A stretch of DNA of 64,000 bases from an endosymbiont of Galathealinum brachiosum (GTDB lineage: Bacteria > Pseudomonadota > Gammaproteobacteria > SZUA-229): NCBI GenBank assembly GCA_003349885.1, contig QFXC01000011.1, positions 248,001 through 312,000 of the forward strand, written 5' to 3'. Both the position numbers and the translations under genes were made by a program. The notes beneath the pieces are model-generated. The model ran no database searches. It saw nothing but the letters and a program-made list of their open reading frames with translations, and had not been told where the DNA came from. Position 1 is the stretch's first letter. The number at the start of each line of letters is the position of its first letter. This document shows, piece by piece, positions 18,365 to 27,757 of the stretch.

Positions 18365-19516
18365 TTAAGAAAATACATTTATCAGATCATTTAAAAACAG
18401 ATAACCCTGCCTGGTGGCAACAAAGCCTCCAGGTTTTTTTTCTAATAAACCCTCAGCAATAGCCTGATTACATTTATCCTGTATCAGCGCAGCATTTAAA
18501 CCCGTAGTCAGCTCAAATGTATCGATTTCAAATCCCTGCTTTAATCTTAGCGCATTTAGCATAAACTCAAAGACAGTCTGATCCTCACCTAAAACTTCCC
18601 GACCTGATGTTTTATTTTCTACACTAGCCTGCATGTAATCTGCTGGTTTTCTGCTTTGCCAGTATCGACTTATCTCACCCGTATCAGCACGGCTAATTTT
18701 CCCATGAGCACCTGCGCCCAGCGCCAGATAATCACCAAACTGCCAGTAATTTAAATTATGTGCACACTGCTGATTCTTTTTTGCATATGCAGAAATTTCA
18801 TATTGCTTATAACCTGCACGCGATAATAGATCCTGCCCCTGTTGCTGCATTTCCCAGATATCATCATCTTCAGGAACAACAGGTGGATGACTATAAAAAA
18901 AAGTATTCGGCTCAATAGTGAGCTGATACCAGGAGACATGCTGAGGTGACAGGTCAATAGCCTGTTGCAAATCACCCAGACTCTGATGCAGACTCTGGCC
19001 AGGTAAACCAAACATTAAATCAATATTAATATTTTCAAAACCAGCCTTTCTGGCAACTGCAATTGCATTAACAGCCTCATCAGCATTATGGATCCGCCCA
19101 AGAGCCTGTAATTTTGCATCATCAAAACTTTGCACGCCAATCGACAGGCGATTAATACCAGCTTCAAAAAAACCATTAAACTTATTTTGTTCCACTGTAC
19201 CCGGGTTCGCTTCCATGGTCACTTCCATATCAGGCAAACAATTCAAATGGCTACGCACAGTACTAAGTAATCGGTTAATCGATTCAGCAGAAAACAGGCT
19301 TGGGGTGCCTCCGCCAATAAAAACAGACACAATACGTCTTCCCCATATCTCTGGTAGTTGCTGTTCAAGATCGGAAATGAGTGAATTAATATATTCATCT
19401 TCTGGCAGGCCCGACTCATAAGTATGCGAATTGAAATCGCAATAAGGGCATTTTTTTACACACCAGGGAAGATGGATATATAATGATAAGGGCGGTAATA
19501 CTGTAAAATTAGGCAT
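18365..19516 (-). CDS. hemW: Radical SAM haem chaperone HemW
   Basis: The 383-aa protein has the radical SAM cluster motif in YIHLPWCVKKCPYCDFNSH (CX3CX2C), the GGGTPS turn and the HemN-type C-terminal domain. It lacks the extended N-terminus of true HemN and is shorter than the hemN product at 34.2 kb, so I assign it to HemW, which binds haem and delivers it to target proteins. It is often mis-annotated as coproporphyrinogen oxidase. It is divergent from the small gene at 19560. Confidence 0.9.
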   Translation of the reverse strand: MPNFTVLPPLSLYIHLPWCVKKCPYCDFNSHTYESGLPEDEYINSLISDLEQQLPEIWGRRIVSVFIGGGTPSLFSAESINRLLSTVRSHLNCLPDMEVTMEANPGTVEQNKFNGFFEAGINRLSIGVQSFDDAKLQALGRIHNADEAVNAIAVARKAGFENINIDLMFGLPGQSLHQSLGDLQQAIDLSPQHVSWYQLTIEPNTFFYSHPPVVPEDDDIWEMQQQGQDLLSRAGYKQYEISAYAKKNQQCAHNLNYWQFGDYLALGAGAHGKISRADTGEISRYWQSRKPADYMQASVENKTSGREVLGEDQTVFEFMLNALRLKQGFEIDTFELTTGLNAALIQDKCNQAIAEGLLEKKPGGFVATRQGYLFLNDLINVFS

Positions 19517-19559
19517 CGTAGCATTTTACAACATATAACATAGGTATTTACAAATAATC

Positions 19560-19976
19560 ATGATTGAAAGGCGCTACTTACTTCTTTACACTTATAAAGC
19601 TTTTATATACGTGTCAATTATTTCGGTTGTATATATATTTACGGCCGGATTATTCTCATCTTCAGACGTTGAGCCAACACCAGAAAGCGAGCCAGCTTAT
19701 GTTTTCTCTTTAGCAACATTAAAAAACAATTCACACACTTATTTTAAAACTGAACAGCGCGAAATATTAGTAATAAAAACTGAAAAAAGTCACGCTGTAT
19801 TCTGGGCTAACGATCCGATTTATGGCTGCAAGCTTAATGTAAATAATTTGACAATAAGACCCGTTTGCATCGATCTTGAATACGATTTAAATGGTCATGA
19901 CAAAAAAACTGGACAGCAACTATCATCACCCGACTTCCACATTAACACTAACAATGAACTCATTATTGAGCGTTAG
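19560..19976 (+). CDS. Hypothetical protein with single N-terminal membrane segment
   Basis: I do not recognise this 138-aa protein. It has one hydrophobic segment (about residues 15-32) that could be an anchor or an uncleaved signal, followed by an extracytoplasmic beta-rich part with two cysteines (GCKLNVNN and RPVCIDLEY) that could form a disulfide. It is flanked by hemW (divergent) and the DUF3859 gene (convergent). Confidence 0.6.
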   Translation: MIERRYLLLYTYKAFIYVSIISVVYIFTAGLFSSSDVEPTPESEPAYVFSLATLKNNSHTYFKTEQREILVIKTEKSHAVFWANDPIYGCKLNVNNLTIRPVCIDLEYDLNGHDKKTGQQLSSPDFHINTNNELIIER

Positions 19977-20073
19977 GGTATCTCTATTATTTCTTAGCCA
20001 AAACATAAATCAATAGAATGGCAGACACACCCGATATATCTACAATACATTATAACCTTAAAATACGAGTTGA

Positions 20074-20634
20074 TTACTTATTAACCACCTTATAACTGGT
20101 AAATTTCTGTTCAACCATTTTTTTACCTTCATACCATATCTGAAAAACCCAGTCGCCTTCGACCATTTCATAATTTTCATTCATCGCATAACCATCAAAC
20201 GCGAAAACTTCACCACGCTTAACTCTGCCTTTTATGAAGTATTCAGAACGGGTTGTCTTTGTTCCATCGGGCAACATAATTTCAGGGTGACCTAATACCC
20301 TCTTTAATTTTATAACTGATTTATTTATTGGCAAATTCGACAGCCTATACTGATAAGCAAAATATACATCCTTACGTATGGGCACATAATTAGTTTGCTC
20401 TACTTGCTGTATAACGGGTTTAGAAACAGCTTTTCCTGTTGTAGTAATTTTACTATCAACTATTCTACCGCCTCTCACCAGACCATAAACACCATATTGC
20501 AGTATTCGACCAGACGGATTAATTTTTTCCAGTGGTTTAATAACTGCAGTTTCTACCTGACCAGATCTAATTAACAAAACGGACAGGACGGTGAAAACAA
20601 CAATAAATGTAACAGGCATTAAAGATTTCATCAT
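20074..20634 (-). CDS. DUF3859 domain exported protein
   Basis: The open frame starts at 20712, but the ATG at 20634 has GAGG 5 bases ahead and is followed at once by a signal-like sequence (MMKSLMPVTFIVVFTVLSVLL), so the protein is about 186 aa. The domain has LQYGVYGLVRGGRIVD at the start and GDWVFQIWYEGKKMVEQKF near the end, as in DUF3859. The function is unknown; the context suggests the periplasm. It lies 86 bases after the Cys-rich secreted protein gene and is probably co-transcribed with it. Confidence 0.75.
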   Translation of the reverse strand: MMKSLMPVTFIVVFTVLSVLLIRSGQVETAVIKPLEKINPSGRILQYGVYGLVRGGRIVDSKITTTGKAVSKPVIQQVEQTNYVPIRKDVYFAYQYRLSNLPINKSVIKLKRVLGHPEIMLPDGTKTTRSEYFIKGRVKRGEVFAFDGYAMNENYEMVEGDWVFQIWYEGKKMVEQKFTSYKVVNK

Positions 20635-20719
20635 CACTTCCTCATGATTTAAAATTCGATGAGCATAAGAACCTGCCCATCGAATTTTTAACAATAATAA
20701 ATCAATAAACAATATCTAT

Positions 20720-22336
20720 TTATTGAATAAATGCCTCATGGATCGTCATTAACATACGTGGATCCATATTGTCTTCACCATTAACTTCACCAAAGAAAGT
20801 TGCTATAGGTAAAGCACAACCTTCATTTCCTTCTCCAGCACCCCAGCCATCATTCGGGTTACCTGAACAGCTGCCAGTTGCGCCATCAACATGATCCAGG
20901 TCTATGCGATATTCTGCAACATAACCGCCGGGCACAAAACAGCGATTTGCAGGGTGTCCCGGGCCGGGAACACCATCATTATTTTTATCACAACCCGGGT
21001 TCATAGCTGACGCTGCAACCAGTAATGTTTCTACATCACAAACATTATCTGTAGACTCACCATTTGCAATCGCCTCTGCAGTTACATAATCACAACCTGG
21101 CCCTGACATACGATTAGTCCGTATACCGGCAATAACATTTACACCCGGATCAAGCGCAATCGTCCGTGTTGGGTGATCTTCACCAAATGGCACTATATCG
21201 ATACGCTGACGAAATACGCTCGGATTACAACCGGCTTCACCTTTAACACATGCTTTTGATCGAACACGATTTGTAGCATATAAATTTCCACCCTCATCAA
21301 ATGTAATCGCACGTAATGAGTCACGGCGATTAGGATCATTAAGATCAGCATCATGACCAAGAAAATCAATTACACGGATAACTTTCGCCACATTTTTACG
21401 CTTACCAAATTTAAACAGGTCATCGTCATCATATTCGTCATGCATTTTTTCACGATGATGTCCTTTTTTTACATCATCATCCGTACTGCCCTTGTTACAA
21501 CCAACACCACAGCTTTCTTTTTCTACACCTGCTTTCCAGTCAATAACAAATACCGCTGAACCATGAAACATACTGACGAACATACCTTCATCAGTAAACG
21601 CTATTCCTGCCATACAGGTCCATCGCGGATCATCAGGTGCACTAAACTCATCTATCACTTCCAGCGTTTCCTGATCAACTACCAGCATTCGGCTATTTTG
21701 CGCTCGTGCTGTTGTTGAATACACCGGGGGGAAATATTTAAACGAATCATTACTACCGCCTAATGGATCATTGAAACCCGCTTCCTGATCAGAATTTACC
21801 GCATTAAAAAAATTCGCATCACACACATTCTGAATGATATTGCCATTAGGCATCATCTGAGATCCCAGTAAACGAGGCACTGTTCCAAAACGTGGATCGT
21901 CATCCATTGGTAGTTTAACGGTTCGTATAGGCGTGCCATCACGATGTAATTCAGTTAATGCATGCTGAGCAGCACTACTAATGAATGCGTGTCCATTCAT
22001 TCCACCGGATAAAACACCGGTCGGTTTCCACGGACCAGGACATGCAACGCCTTCAGGGCAAACAGCTGAACCAGAATTTCCTGGATTAAAAGGAGTATTC
22101 ACCGTGATACCACGTTTACCGGTAAATATATTCATTTCTACAACTCGGCCAGGACCATTTGCTGTTGCAAACGGAGCAAATACAGGGGGATTATTATTCA
22201 TGGCATCCGCCATCATAAAGTTGGCCTCAAGACAAACAGGCAAACCCGCACTCCCGATATCATGTGCCGACACACCTCCTGAGATTAAAACACTGCTGAT
22301 TACAGTCGTTATTTTTTTTATAAATTCTTTCATCAT
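20720..22336 (-). CDS. Large Cys-rich secreted protein of unknown function
   Basis: The 538-aa product has a signal peptide (cleavage near VSA, residue 24) and about 15 cysteines in the mature part, so several disulfides or a metal site are likely. Repeats of strand-like segments (RMLVVDQETLEVIDEF, GIAFTDEGMFVSMF, ITFDEGGNLYATNRV) look like a beta-propeller. A His/Asp-rich insert (KKGHHREKMHDEYDDDDLF) near residue 295 is unusual. I recognise no family. It is divergent from the ECF sigma gene with 195 bases between, so it is a candidate target of that sigma factor. Confidence 0.7.
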   Translation of the reverse strand: MMKEFIKKITTVISSVLISGGVSAHDIGSAGLPVCLEANFMMADAMNNNPPVFAPFATANGPGRVVEMNIFTGKRGITVNTPFNPGNSGSAVCPEGVACPGPWKPTGVLSGGMNGHAFISSAAQHALTELHRDGTPIRTVKLPMDDDPRFGTVPRLLGSQMMPNGNIIQNVCDANFFNAVNSDQEAGFNDPLGGSNDSFKYFPPVYSTTARAQNSRMLVVDQETLEVIDEFSAPDDPRWTCMAGIAFTDEGMFVSMFHGSAVFVIDWKAGVEKESCGVGCNKGSTDDDVKKGHHREKMHDEYDDDDLFKFGKRKNVAKVIRVIDFLGHDADLNDPNRRDSLRAITFDEGGNLYATNRVRSKACVKGEAGCNPSVFRQRIDIVPFGEDHPTRTIALDPGVNVIAGIRTNRMSGPGCDYVTAEAIANGESTDNVCDVETLLVAASAMNPGCDKNNDGVPGPGHPANRCFVPGGYVAEYRIDLDHVDGATGSCSGNPNDGWGAGEGNEGCALPIATFFGEVNGEDNMDPRMLMTIHEAFIQ

Positions 22337-22531
22337 TTACTCCTATCAAACTAGTCAGGTTATCTATCTATAAACACAGGCAATCAGAATGACTCGAAAT
22401 AAAAAAATTTTATGACCAGTTTTCATGACTACAGTAACTAGAGAAAATCAGTCTGACTTTTATTCATTTTTAAAAGCATTTAATCATTAGTTAATATAGA
22501 TATTAAAAAATTAAAATATTTATGTGAAAAA

Positions 22532-23107
22532 ATGAATAAACCGAAGACTTTTTACATCTACTATAGGTATATGATTAAAAGAAAATCGACAGTTAAAACT
22601 AAAATTGCAGCTTCTCGTGATCGACTTTATAGAGTGGCGCTGGCCTGGTGCGGAGATCAGATGCTGGCAGAAGACCTTATTCAGGAGACCATAGCTATTG
22701 GCATTGATAAAAGCCATCAGTTACGAAATGAAGACCAGTTATTTTCCTGGTTATATACCATTTTAAATAACAACTGGTATCGTCACTTAAGAAAAAATAA
22801 AAATCATGAAGATATCAGTGACCTTATCCCATCAGAAGATTCCGGCCCTTACACAACATGTCAGGAACTTCTTATCGTCAAACAGGTACAACAGGTTGTC
22901 GCAACATTACCGTCCGTTGAACGTCAGGTTATATCATTAGTCGATCTGGAAGAGTTTTCCTATAGCGATGTAGCGAAGGTTCTTGATATACCCATTGGCA
23001 CTGTTATGAGCCGCTTACATCGAGCAAGAAAAAATCTTTTATTAAAAATGGATAGCACAGCCTGCGAGCCTGCAAAACCAACAAGCCATATACATAGAGT
23101 AAAGTAG
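22532..23107 (+). CDS. ECF-type RNA polymerase sigma factor
   Basis: The protein (191 aa, or 178 aa if the ATG at 22571 is used) has sigma region 2 (YRVALAWCGDQMLAEDLIQETI, then the DQLFSWLYTILNNNWYRHLRK segment) and region 4 (LPSVERQVISLVDLEEFSYSDVAKVL and the helix-turn-helix PIGTVMSRLHRARK), with only a short linker, so it is an extracytoplasmic-function sigma factor. The gene is 2 bases ahead of its anti-sigma factor. The intergenic region to the divergent secreted protein probably holds its autoregulated promoter, but I cannot point to it with confidence. Confidence 0.9.
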   Translation: MNKPKTFYIYYRYMIKRKSTVKTKIAASRDRLYRVALAWCGDQMLAEDLIQETIAIGIDKSHQLRNEDQLFSWLYTILNNNWYRHLRKNKNHEDISDLIPSEDSGPYTTCQELLIVKQVQQVVATLPSVERQVISLVDLEEFSYSDVAKVLDIPIGTVMSRLHRARKNLLLKMDSTACEPAKPTSHIHRVK

Positions 23108-23109
23108 TA

Positions 23110-23841
23110 ATGAAACAAAACGAATATATAGATGATCATATTTTAGCTGCATTTGTAGATGGTGAACTTGATGCTGAAACTTGTGAGTCAATCGTCAATA
23201 CGATGGATCATGATATTGAGGTTCGTGACCGAATTTATAATCTACGCCGCGCTAAAGATCTAATGAAACTAGGCTATGCTACAGCAACACCGATTTCAAA
23301 AACACAAAATAATATACATGTTTCATTCTGGAAAAAGTACGCCATGACAATCGCAGCTTCAGTCACGGCTTTAACTATAGGCCTTGGCACCGGCGCATTC
23401 GGATATTACCTTGGCCAGAACAATCAACCCTCAATTATTGCAGGCACAACTGCAAACCAACAAGATCCCGATAAAATTCTTTTACATATGAGCAATTCTA
23501 ATAAAAAACATTTTTCTGCAACACTGGATTATGTCGAAAACTTTTTATACGAACATAATTCAAAAAACGGGCAGATAGCTGTAGTTGCAAATGCAGGCGG
23601 CCTCGATTTTGTTCGCGCTGGAATTTCGCCTTTTGAAAATCGCATTAAAAAAATAATAAATAAACACGACAATATTTATTTTATTGCCTGTGCCAATTCA
23701 ATACGAATTTTGAAAAACAAAGGCATTCAACCGACTTTAATTAATAATGTGCGTGTAGAAAAACCCGCCATGGATCATATTATTGATTATGTACAGAAAG
23801 GATGGACTTATAAGAAAGTTAAATCACTGGTTAAGACGTAA
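23110..23841 (+). CDS. Anti-sigma factor with C-terminal DsrE-like domain
   Basis: The 243-aa protein has an N-terminal anti-sigma-like part (IDDHILAAFVDGELDAETC, about 1-60), one transmembrane helix (about 79-101), and a C-terminal domain (about 122-236) with the DsrE/F pattern: KILLHMSNS, a paired helix, GQIAVVANAGGLDFV, IYFIACANSIRILKNKGI, and the end VQKGWTYKKV. Cys194 in ACANS is at the usual DsrE-like Cys position. The N-terminus should be cytoplasmic, so the DsrE-like domain is predicted to face the periplasm. DsrE-like proteins bind or carry sulfane sulfur, which suggests sulfur-controlled release of the sigma factor (inference). Confidence 0.82.
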   Translation: MKQNEYIDDHILAAFVDGELDAETCESIVNTMDHDIEVRDRIYNLRRAKDLMKLGYATATPISKTQNNIHVSFWKKYAMTIAASVTALTIGLGTGAFGYYLGQNNQPSIIAGTTANQQDPDKILLHMSNSNKKHFSATLDYVENFLYEHNSKNGQIAVVANAGGLDFVRAGISPFENRIKKIINKHDNIYFIACANSIRILKNKGIQPTLINNVRVEKPAMDHIIDYVQKGWTYKKVKSLVKT

Positions 23842-25110
23842 GTTTTTCTTTTCATTATTACTTAATAACCTTATTAAGAAAATCGCAGGTAAACCTAACG
23901 CAGCCGTATAAAAGAAAAACGACACATAACCATGAGATTCAACAATACTTCCCGAAAAACCGCCTATAAACTTAGCTGGCAATAACATCAAAGAACTAAA
24001 CAATGCATATTGCGTAGCCGTATATGCCTTATTTGTTAAGCCTGATAAATAGGCTATAAAAGCTGACCCGGCAATACCCGCACTTAAATTATCTGCGGCA
24101 ATAACTAGAGAAAGAAATATTGTGTCAGGGGGATTCAAAGCCACAAGCACAAATAATAAATTAGTGACTACAACTAAAATAGCACCTATCATTAATACCG
24201 GTATAACTTTATATTTCACAACGAGTGCGCCACCAAATAAAGCACCTACAATCGTAACAATCGGGCCGATTGTTTTAGTTACTAAACCGATTTGTAAATC
24301 AGTATACCCAACATCTACATATAATGGATTGGCCATAATACCCATTGATATATCACTAATTCTAAATAAACCAATAAATAATAAAACAACTATTGCGAAC
24401 TGACCATTTCGGTTAAAAAACTCAGTGAATGGACAAACAACTGCACCAATAACCCATGCATAAATTCCTTTCACCCTACTGGATAAATGCGTTGCATTTT
24501 CAAGAAATTCAACAACACGTTTCTCCTGTTTCCAGGTATCTTCAGAGACTTTTCTTTCGGGCTCAGAAATAATAATCGTTGTTACAACACCTATTACCAT
24601 TATCATAGATAATACTGTGTATGCCATCGGCCACGAATAATAGTGCGCAATAAGAAAAGAGCCGCCACCAGCTAACAACATACCAAGACGATAACCCATT
24701 TGATATGTTCCAGACATAGCTCCTTGTGACTCAACTGGCATAGCTTCTATACGCCAGGCATCAATGGCAATATCCTGAGTTGCTGAGGAAAACGCAACTA
24801 ATATTGCAGCCCAGACAAGCACACTCAATTGAGTATTTGGGTTACTGAAAGACATTGCAAGTAAACCCACAATCACACCGAACTGCGCAAGTAACATCCA
24901 GCTACGTCGTTGCCCTAATAATGAATTCAATATTGGTAGTCGAAGACGATCAACTAATGGAGACCATATAAATTTTAATCCGTATAACAAAGCGACCCAA
25001 CTGATATAACCAATGGTGCTTTTATCAATTCCGCTCCGAGCCAACCATGCTGATAACGTGCCAAACACAAGCAACAAAGGAAGACCTGCTGAAAAGCCCA
25101 GAAATAACAT
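23824..25110 (-). CDS. AmpG-family MFS permease
   Basis: The 428-aa reading from the ATG at 25110 has about 12 transmembrane helices and AmpG-family landmarks: LGFSAGLPLLLVFGTLSAWL, SWVALLYGLKFIWSPLVDRL, GQRRSWMLLAQ and ATQDIAIDAWRIEAMP. AmpG moves anhydromuropeptides into the cytoplasm in cell-wall recycling. The frame stays open 34 codons upstream, to a TGA, and encodes NSWASAFLKYKHPRVIA, which looks like the usual AmpG N-terminus, but offers no ATG, GTG or TTG; ATT at 25186-25188 is a candidate start with GGA 9 bases ahead. The 3' end overlaps the convergent anti-sigma gene by 18 bases. Confidence 0.85.
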   Translation of the reverse strand: MLFLGFSAGLPLLLVFGTLSAWLARSGIDKSTIGYISWVALLYGLKFIWSPLVDRLRLPILNSLLGQRRSWMLLAQFGVIVGLLAMSFSNPNTQLSVLVWAAILVAFSSATQDIAIDAWRIEAMPVESQGAMSGTYQMGYRLGMLLAGGGSFLIAHYYSWPMAYTVLSMIMVIGVVTTIIISEPERKVSEDTWKQEKRVVEFLENATHLSSRVKGIYAWVIGAVVCPFTEFFNRNGQFAIVVLLFIGLFRISDISMGIMANPLYVDVGYTDLQIGLVTKTIGPIVTIVGALFGGALVVKYKVIPVLMIGAILVVVTNLLFVLVALNPPDTIFLSLVIAADNLSAGIAGSAFIAYLSGLTNKAYTATQYALFSSLMLLPAKFIGGFSGSIVESHGYVSFFFYTAALGLPAIFLIRLLSNNEKKNLRLNQ

Positions 25111-25193
25111 AGCAATAACACGGGGATGCTTATATTTTAAAAATGCACTTGCCCATGAATTGTTTTTAATGTGTTGATCGTTTTTAATGATAT

Positions 25194-25970
25194 TTATTCC
25201 AGTGTAAAATCATAATCAATCGTCAAAGGCGCATGATCGGAAAAACGCTCTTCTTTATATATAGAAGCCGCTTTAATTGTATTTTTTAATTTAGGCGTCA
25301 CTATCTGATAGTCAATGCGCCACCCCGTATTATTAGCCCACGCCTGCCCCCGGTTACTCCACCAGGTATACTCATGCGCTTTCTGGTTAACCACACGAAA
25401 CGCATCAACATAACCGACTTCATCTATCATTTTTGTAAACCACTCACGTTCTTCCGGTAAAAAACCCGAGTTCTGCTGATTACTGCGCCAGTTTTTAATG
25501 TCTATCTGTTTATGGGCAATATTCCAGTCACCACAAATAACAAACTCCCGACGCTTGCGCCTCAACTTATGCAAATAAGGCATAAAACGTTGCATAAAAT
25601 CAAACTTTAGCGCCAGCCTCTCCTCAGATGATGAGCCTGAATGCATATATAAAGAGATCACGCTGATCTTATCAAACTCAACTTCTATATATCGTCCTTC
25701 CTGATCAACATCATGCATACCTATGCCCATATGAACTTTTTTGGGTTTTTTTCTGCAAAAAACGGCAACACCACTATAGCCTTTTTTCACCGCATCATGG
25801 TAATAGCAGTGATAACCCTGCGGGTGAAACACCTCATCTTCAAGCTGATGTACCTGTGCTTTTGTTTCCTGAATACAGACAACGTCAGCTTTCTGTTTCT
25901 TTAGCCAGTCAAAAAAACCTTTTCGCGCTGCGGCTCGAATTCCATTGGTGTTAACTGATATAATACGCAT
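25194..25970 (-). CDS. xthA: Exodeoxyribonuclease III
   Basis: This AP endonuclease / 3'-5' exonuclease works in base excision repair. The 258-aa protein shows the family blocks: MRIISVNTNGIRAA, ADVVCIQETKAQ (metal-binding Glu), SLYMHSGS, ICGDWNIAHKQIDIKNW, WRIDYQIVTPKL and FSDHAPLTIDYDF with the catalytic His. It is divergent from pyrE. Confidence 0.93.
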   Translation of the reverse strand: MRIISVNTNGIRAAARKGFFDWLKKQKADVVCIQETKAQVHQLEDEVFHPQGYHCYYHDAVKKGYSGVAVFCRKKPKKVHMGIGMHDVDQEGRYIEVEFDKISVISLYMHSGSSSEERLALKFDFMQRFMPYLHKLRRKRREFVICGDWNIAHKQIDIKNWRSNQQNSGFLPEEREWFTKMIDEVGYVDAFRVVNQKAHEYTWWSNRGQAWANNTGWRIDYQIVTPKLKNTIKAASIYKEERFSDHAPLTIDYDFTLE

Positions 25971-26032
25971 TTGTTACAACATTAATTAAATTGGCGAGCA
26001 TTTTACATGCTGCTGGTTAAACAGGGTAGGTT

Positions 26033-26674
26033 ATGAAAGATTATCAGAAAAACTTTATTGAACTGGCATTGCAGTATGATGTATTGAAGTTTGGCGAATT
26101 TAAACTGAAATCTGGGCGCAAGAGCCCCTACTTTTTTAATGCCGGTTTATTTAATACCGGTAAAGCCCTCGCTGAAATGGGGCGTTGTTATGCACAGGCT
26201 ATTGTTGATAGTGGCATTCAGTACGATCTTTTATTTGGTCCTGCATACAAAGGAATCCCTCTAGTAGCGGTAACAGCGATGGCTTTACAAATTGATCACG
26301 GCCTGGATATCCCATACGCATTTAACCGTAAAGAAGCCAAAGATCACGGAGAAGGTGGCTCAATCGTCGGCTCCAAAATTGAAGGCAGAGTATTAGTTCT
26401 GGATGATGTTATTACTGCTGGCACGGCTATTCGTGAAGCAATAGATATTATTGACCATAATAACGGCACAGCTATCGGTGTATTGATTGCTCTGGATCGT
26501 CAGGAAAAGGGTACAGGCGAACTCTCTGCTGTGCAGGAATTGCACGATGAATACGGTCTGGAGGTGTTTAGCATTATAGGCATGAAACACCTGATTCAAT
26601 ACCTTAAGGATAAAGGAGATGAAGAAATGCTGGATGCAATGCAGTTTTATCGTACTGAATATGGGGTTGGTTAG
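26033..26674 (+). CDS. pyrE: Orotate phosphoribosyltransferase
   Basis: PyrE joins orotate to PRPP to make OMP in pyrimidine synthesis. The 213-aa length is standard. Landmarks are [16 protein letters not shown] at the start, [12 protein letters not shown], the [14 protein letters not shown] catalytic loop and the PRPP motif [17 protein letters not shown]. It is divergent from xthA, as in many gammaproteobacteria. Confidence 0.95.
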   Translation: MKDYQKNFIELALQYDVLKFGEFKLKSGRKSPYFFNAGLFNTGKALAEMGRCYAQAIVDSGIQYDLLFGPAYKGIPLVAVTAMALQIDHGLDIPYAFNRKEAKDHGEGGSIVGSKIEGRVLVLDDVITAGTAIREAIDIIDHNNGTAIGVLIALDRQEKGTGELSAVQELHDEYGLEVFSIIGMKHLIQYLKDKGDEEMLDAMQFYRTEYGVG

Positions 26675-26754
26675 TTACTGCTGTTAGTCAGAAGCAGACT
26701 TAAATCAGATTAAATTACTGGTGAATGTAAACGTTGTTGTGGATCACCTCCATC

Positions 26755-26789
26755 GGGGACAGACCGCCGCCTTTTGGCGCTCTGCCCCC
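26755..26789. repeat. GC-rich inverted repeat between pyrE and the TauE-like gene
   Basis: Arms 26755-26768 and 26776-26789 match at 12 of 14 positions and can extend into the loop. The hairpin is far more GC-rich than its surroundings. It lies between two convergent genes but has no T run, so it may be a small dispersed repeat rather than a terminator. Confidence 0.5.
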
Positions 26790-26855
26790 TTAACCCATAC
26801 CACCAGAAGCCGACAGCGTAGAAACCTGCTTCATGAAACTTACAACTATTAAAGC

Positions 26856-27614
26856 TCATCCAACAATAAGTTTTATACCTATCAGCAAGGTCACCACTTC
26901 GTAGGTCGTCTTAATCACTTTATTACCTTTAACAATTCCCACATGAGCACCAAAATACCCACCTATTAACGAACCAGCTATTAACGTAGGCACCCATATC
27001 CAGTAAATATCACCGAGAACACCCAGGGCCACCGCACCACTACCATTCCAGAAAATACCCACCAGTATCAAGGTATACGCAACAGCCGTTTTATAATCCA
27101 GGCCAAACCAGCGTACCAGCCACAGGGTAACAAACAGCCCGGTTCCCGAAGTCAGTGAACCATTCAGTACGCCCATACCAAAAAGAGCCAGACCACCGAT
27201 TAACATACCTCGCCTGTGTCGATTTCTAATTTGCAGCGCCTGCCCTAACTCAGGGGACAGATATGAATACAATCCTAAGCCCATAGTTAAAAGTCCTAAT
27301 GCCACCTCTGCCAACCGGCCAGGTATTTGCAATATGACACTTGCACCCAAAATGACACCCGGCAGGCCTGTGGCAAGAATATATAACGCAAATTTACGCT
27401 CTAAACGACTGGATTTAAGGTGACGAACAGTTGCCCCTACCCCCAAAGCAACACTTGCAACCTTATGAGTAGCCAGAGCCAGACCAAATGGAAGGCCCAG
27501 AAAAATCAATGCGGGTAATTGAATAAGACCAGCCCCTCCCCCTGCCAGAGCAGAGAAAAAATTAGCTAGAAGTGAAACAATAAAAAGAAGAAGTTGCTCT
27601 GAAAGGTCAATCAT
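26856..27614 (-). CDS. TauE/SafE-family sulfite (or organosulfonate) exporter-like permease
   Basis: The 252-aa integral membrane protein has about eight transmembrane helices and the duplicated TauE/SafE pattern: FFSALAGGGAGLIQLPALIFLGLPFGLALATHK in the first half and GVLNGSLTSGTGLFVTLWLV in the second. Members export sulfite, sulfoacetate or related anions. The substrate cannot be read from the sequence, but it fits the sulfur-linked genes of this window. Confidence 0.85.
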   Translation of the reverse strand: MIDLSEQLLLFIVSLLANFFSALAGGGAGLIQLPALIFLGLPFGLALATHKVASVALGVGATVRHLKSSRLERKFALYILATGLPGVILGASVILQIPGRLAEVALGLLTMGLGLYSYLSPELGQALQIRNRHRRGMLIGGLALFGMGVLNGSLTSGTGLFVTLWLVRWFGLDYKTAVAYTLILVGIFWNGSGAVALGVLGDIYWIWVPTLIAGSLIGGYFGAHVGIVKGNKVIKTTYEVVTLLIGIKLIVG

Positions 27615-27757
27615 AAAACCCGATATTACACTTAAAACAAACTATTTTGTGCTAAATACCACCTGAATCCAGAAAAAATCTAAATTGTGTTTATACTTAA
27701 AGGCAGATGTGTCAGCTAGATATGTTTACATCCGAAAACTTAACGAAATAAGAATTA

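Noticed and set aside
18365..19516. Second coproporphyrinogen oxidase (hemN paralogue)
   Set aside because: The shorter length and lack of the HemN N-terminal arm assign it to HemW.
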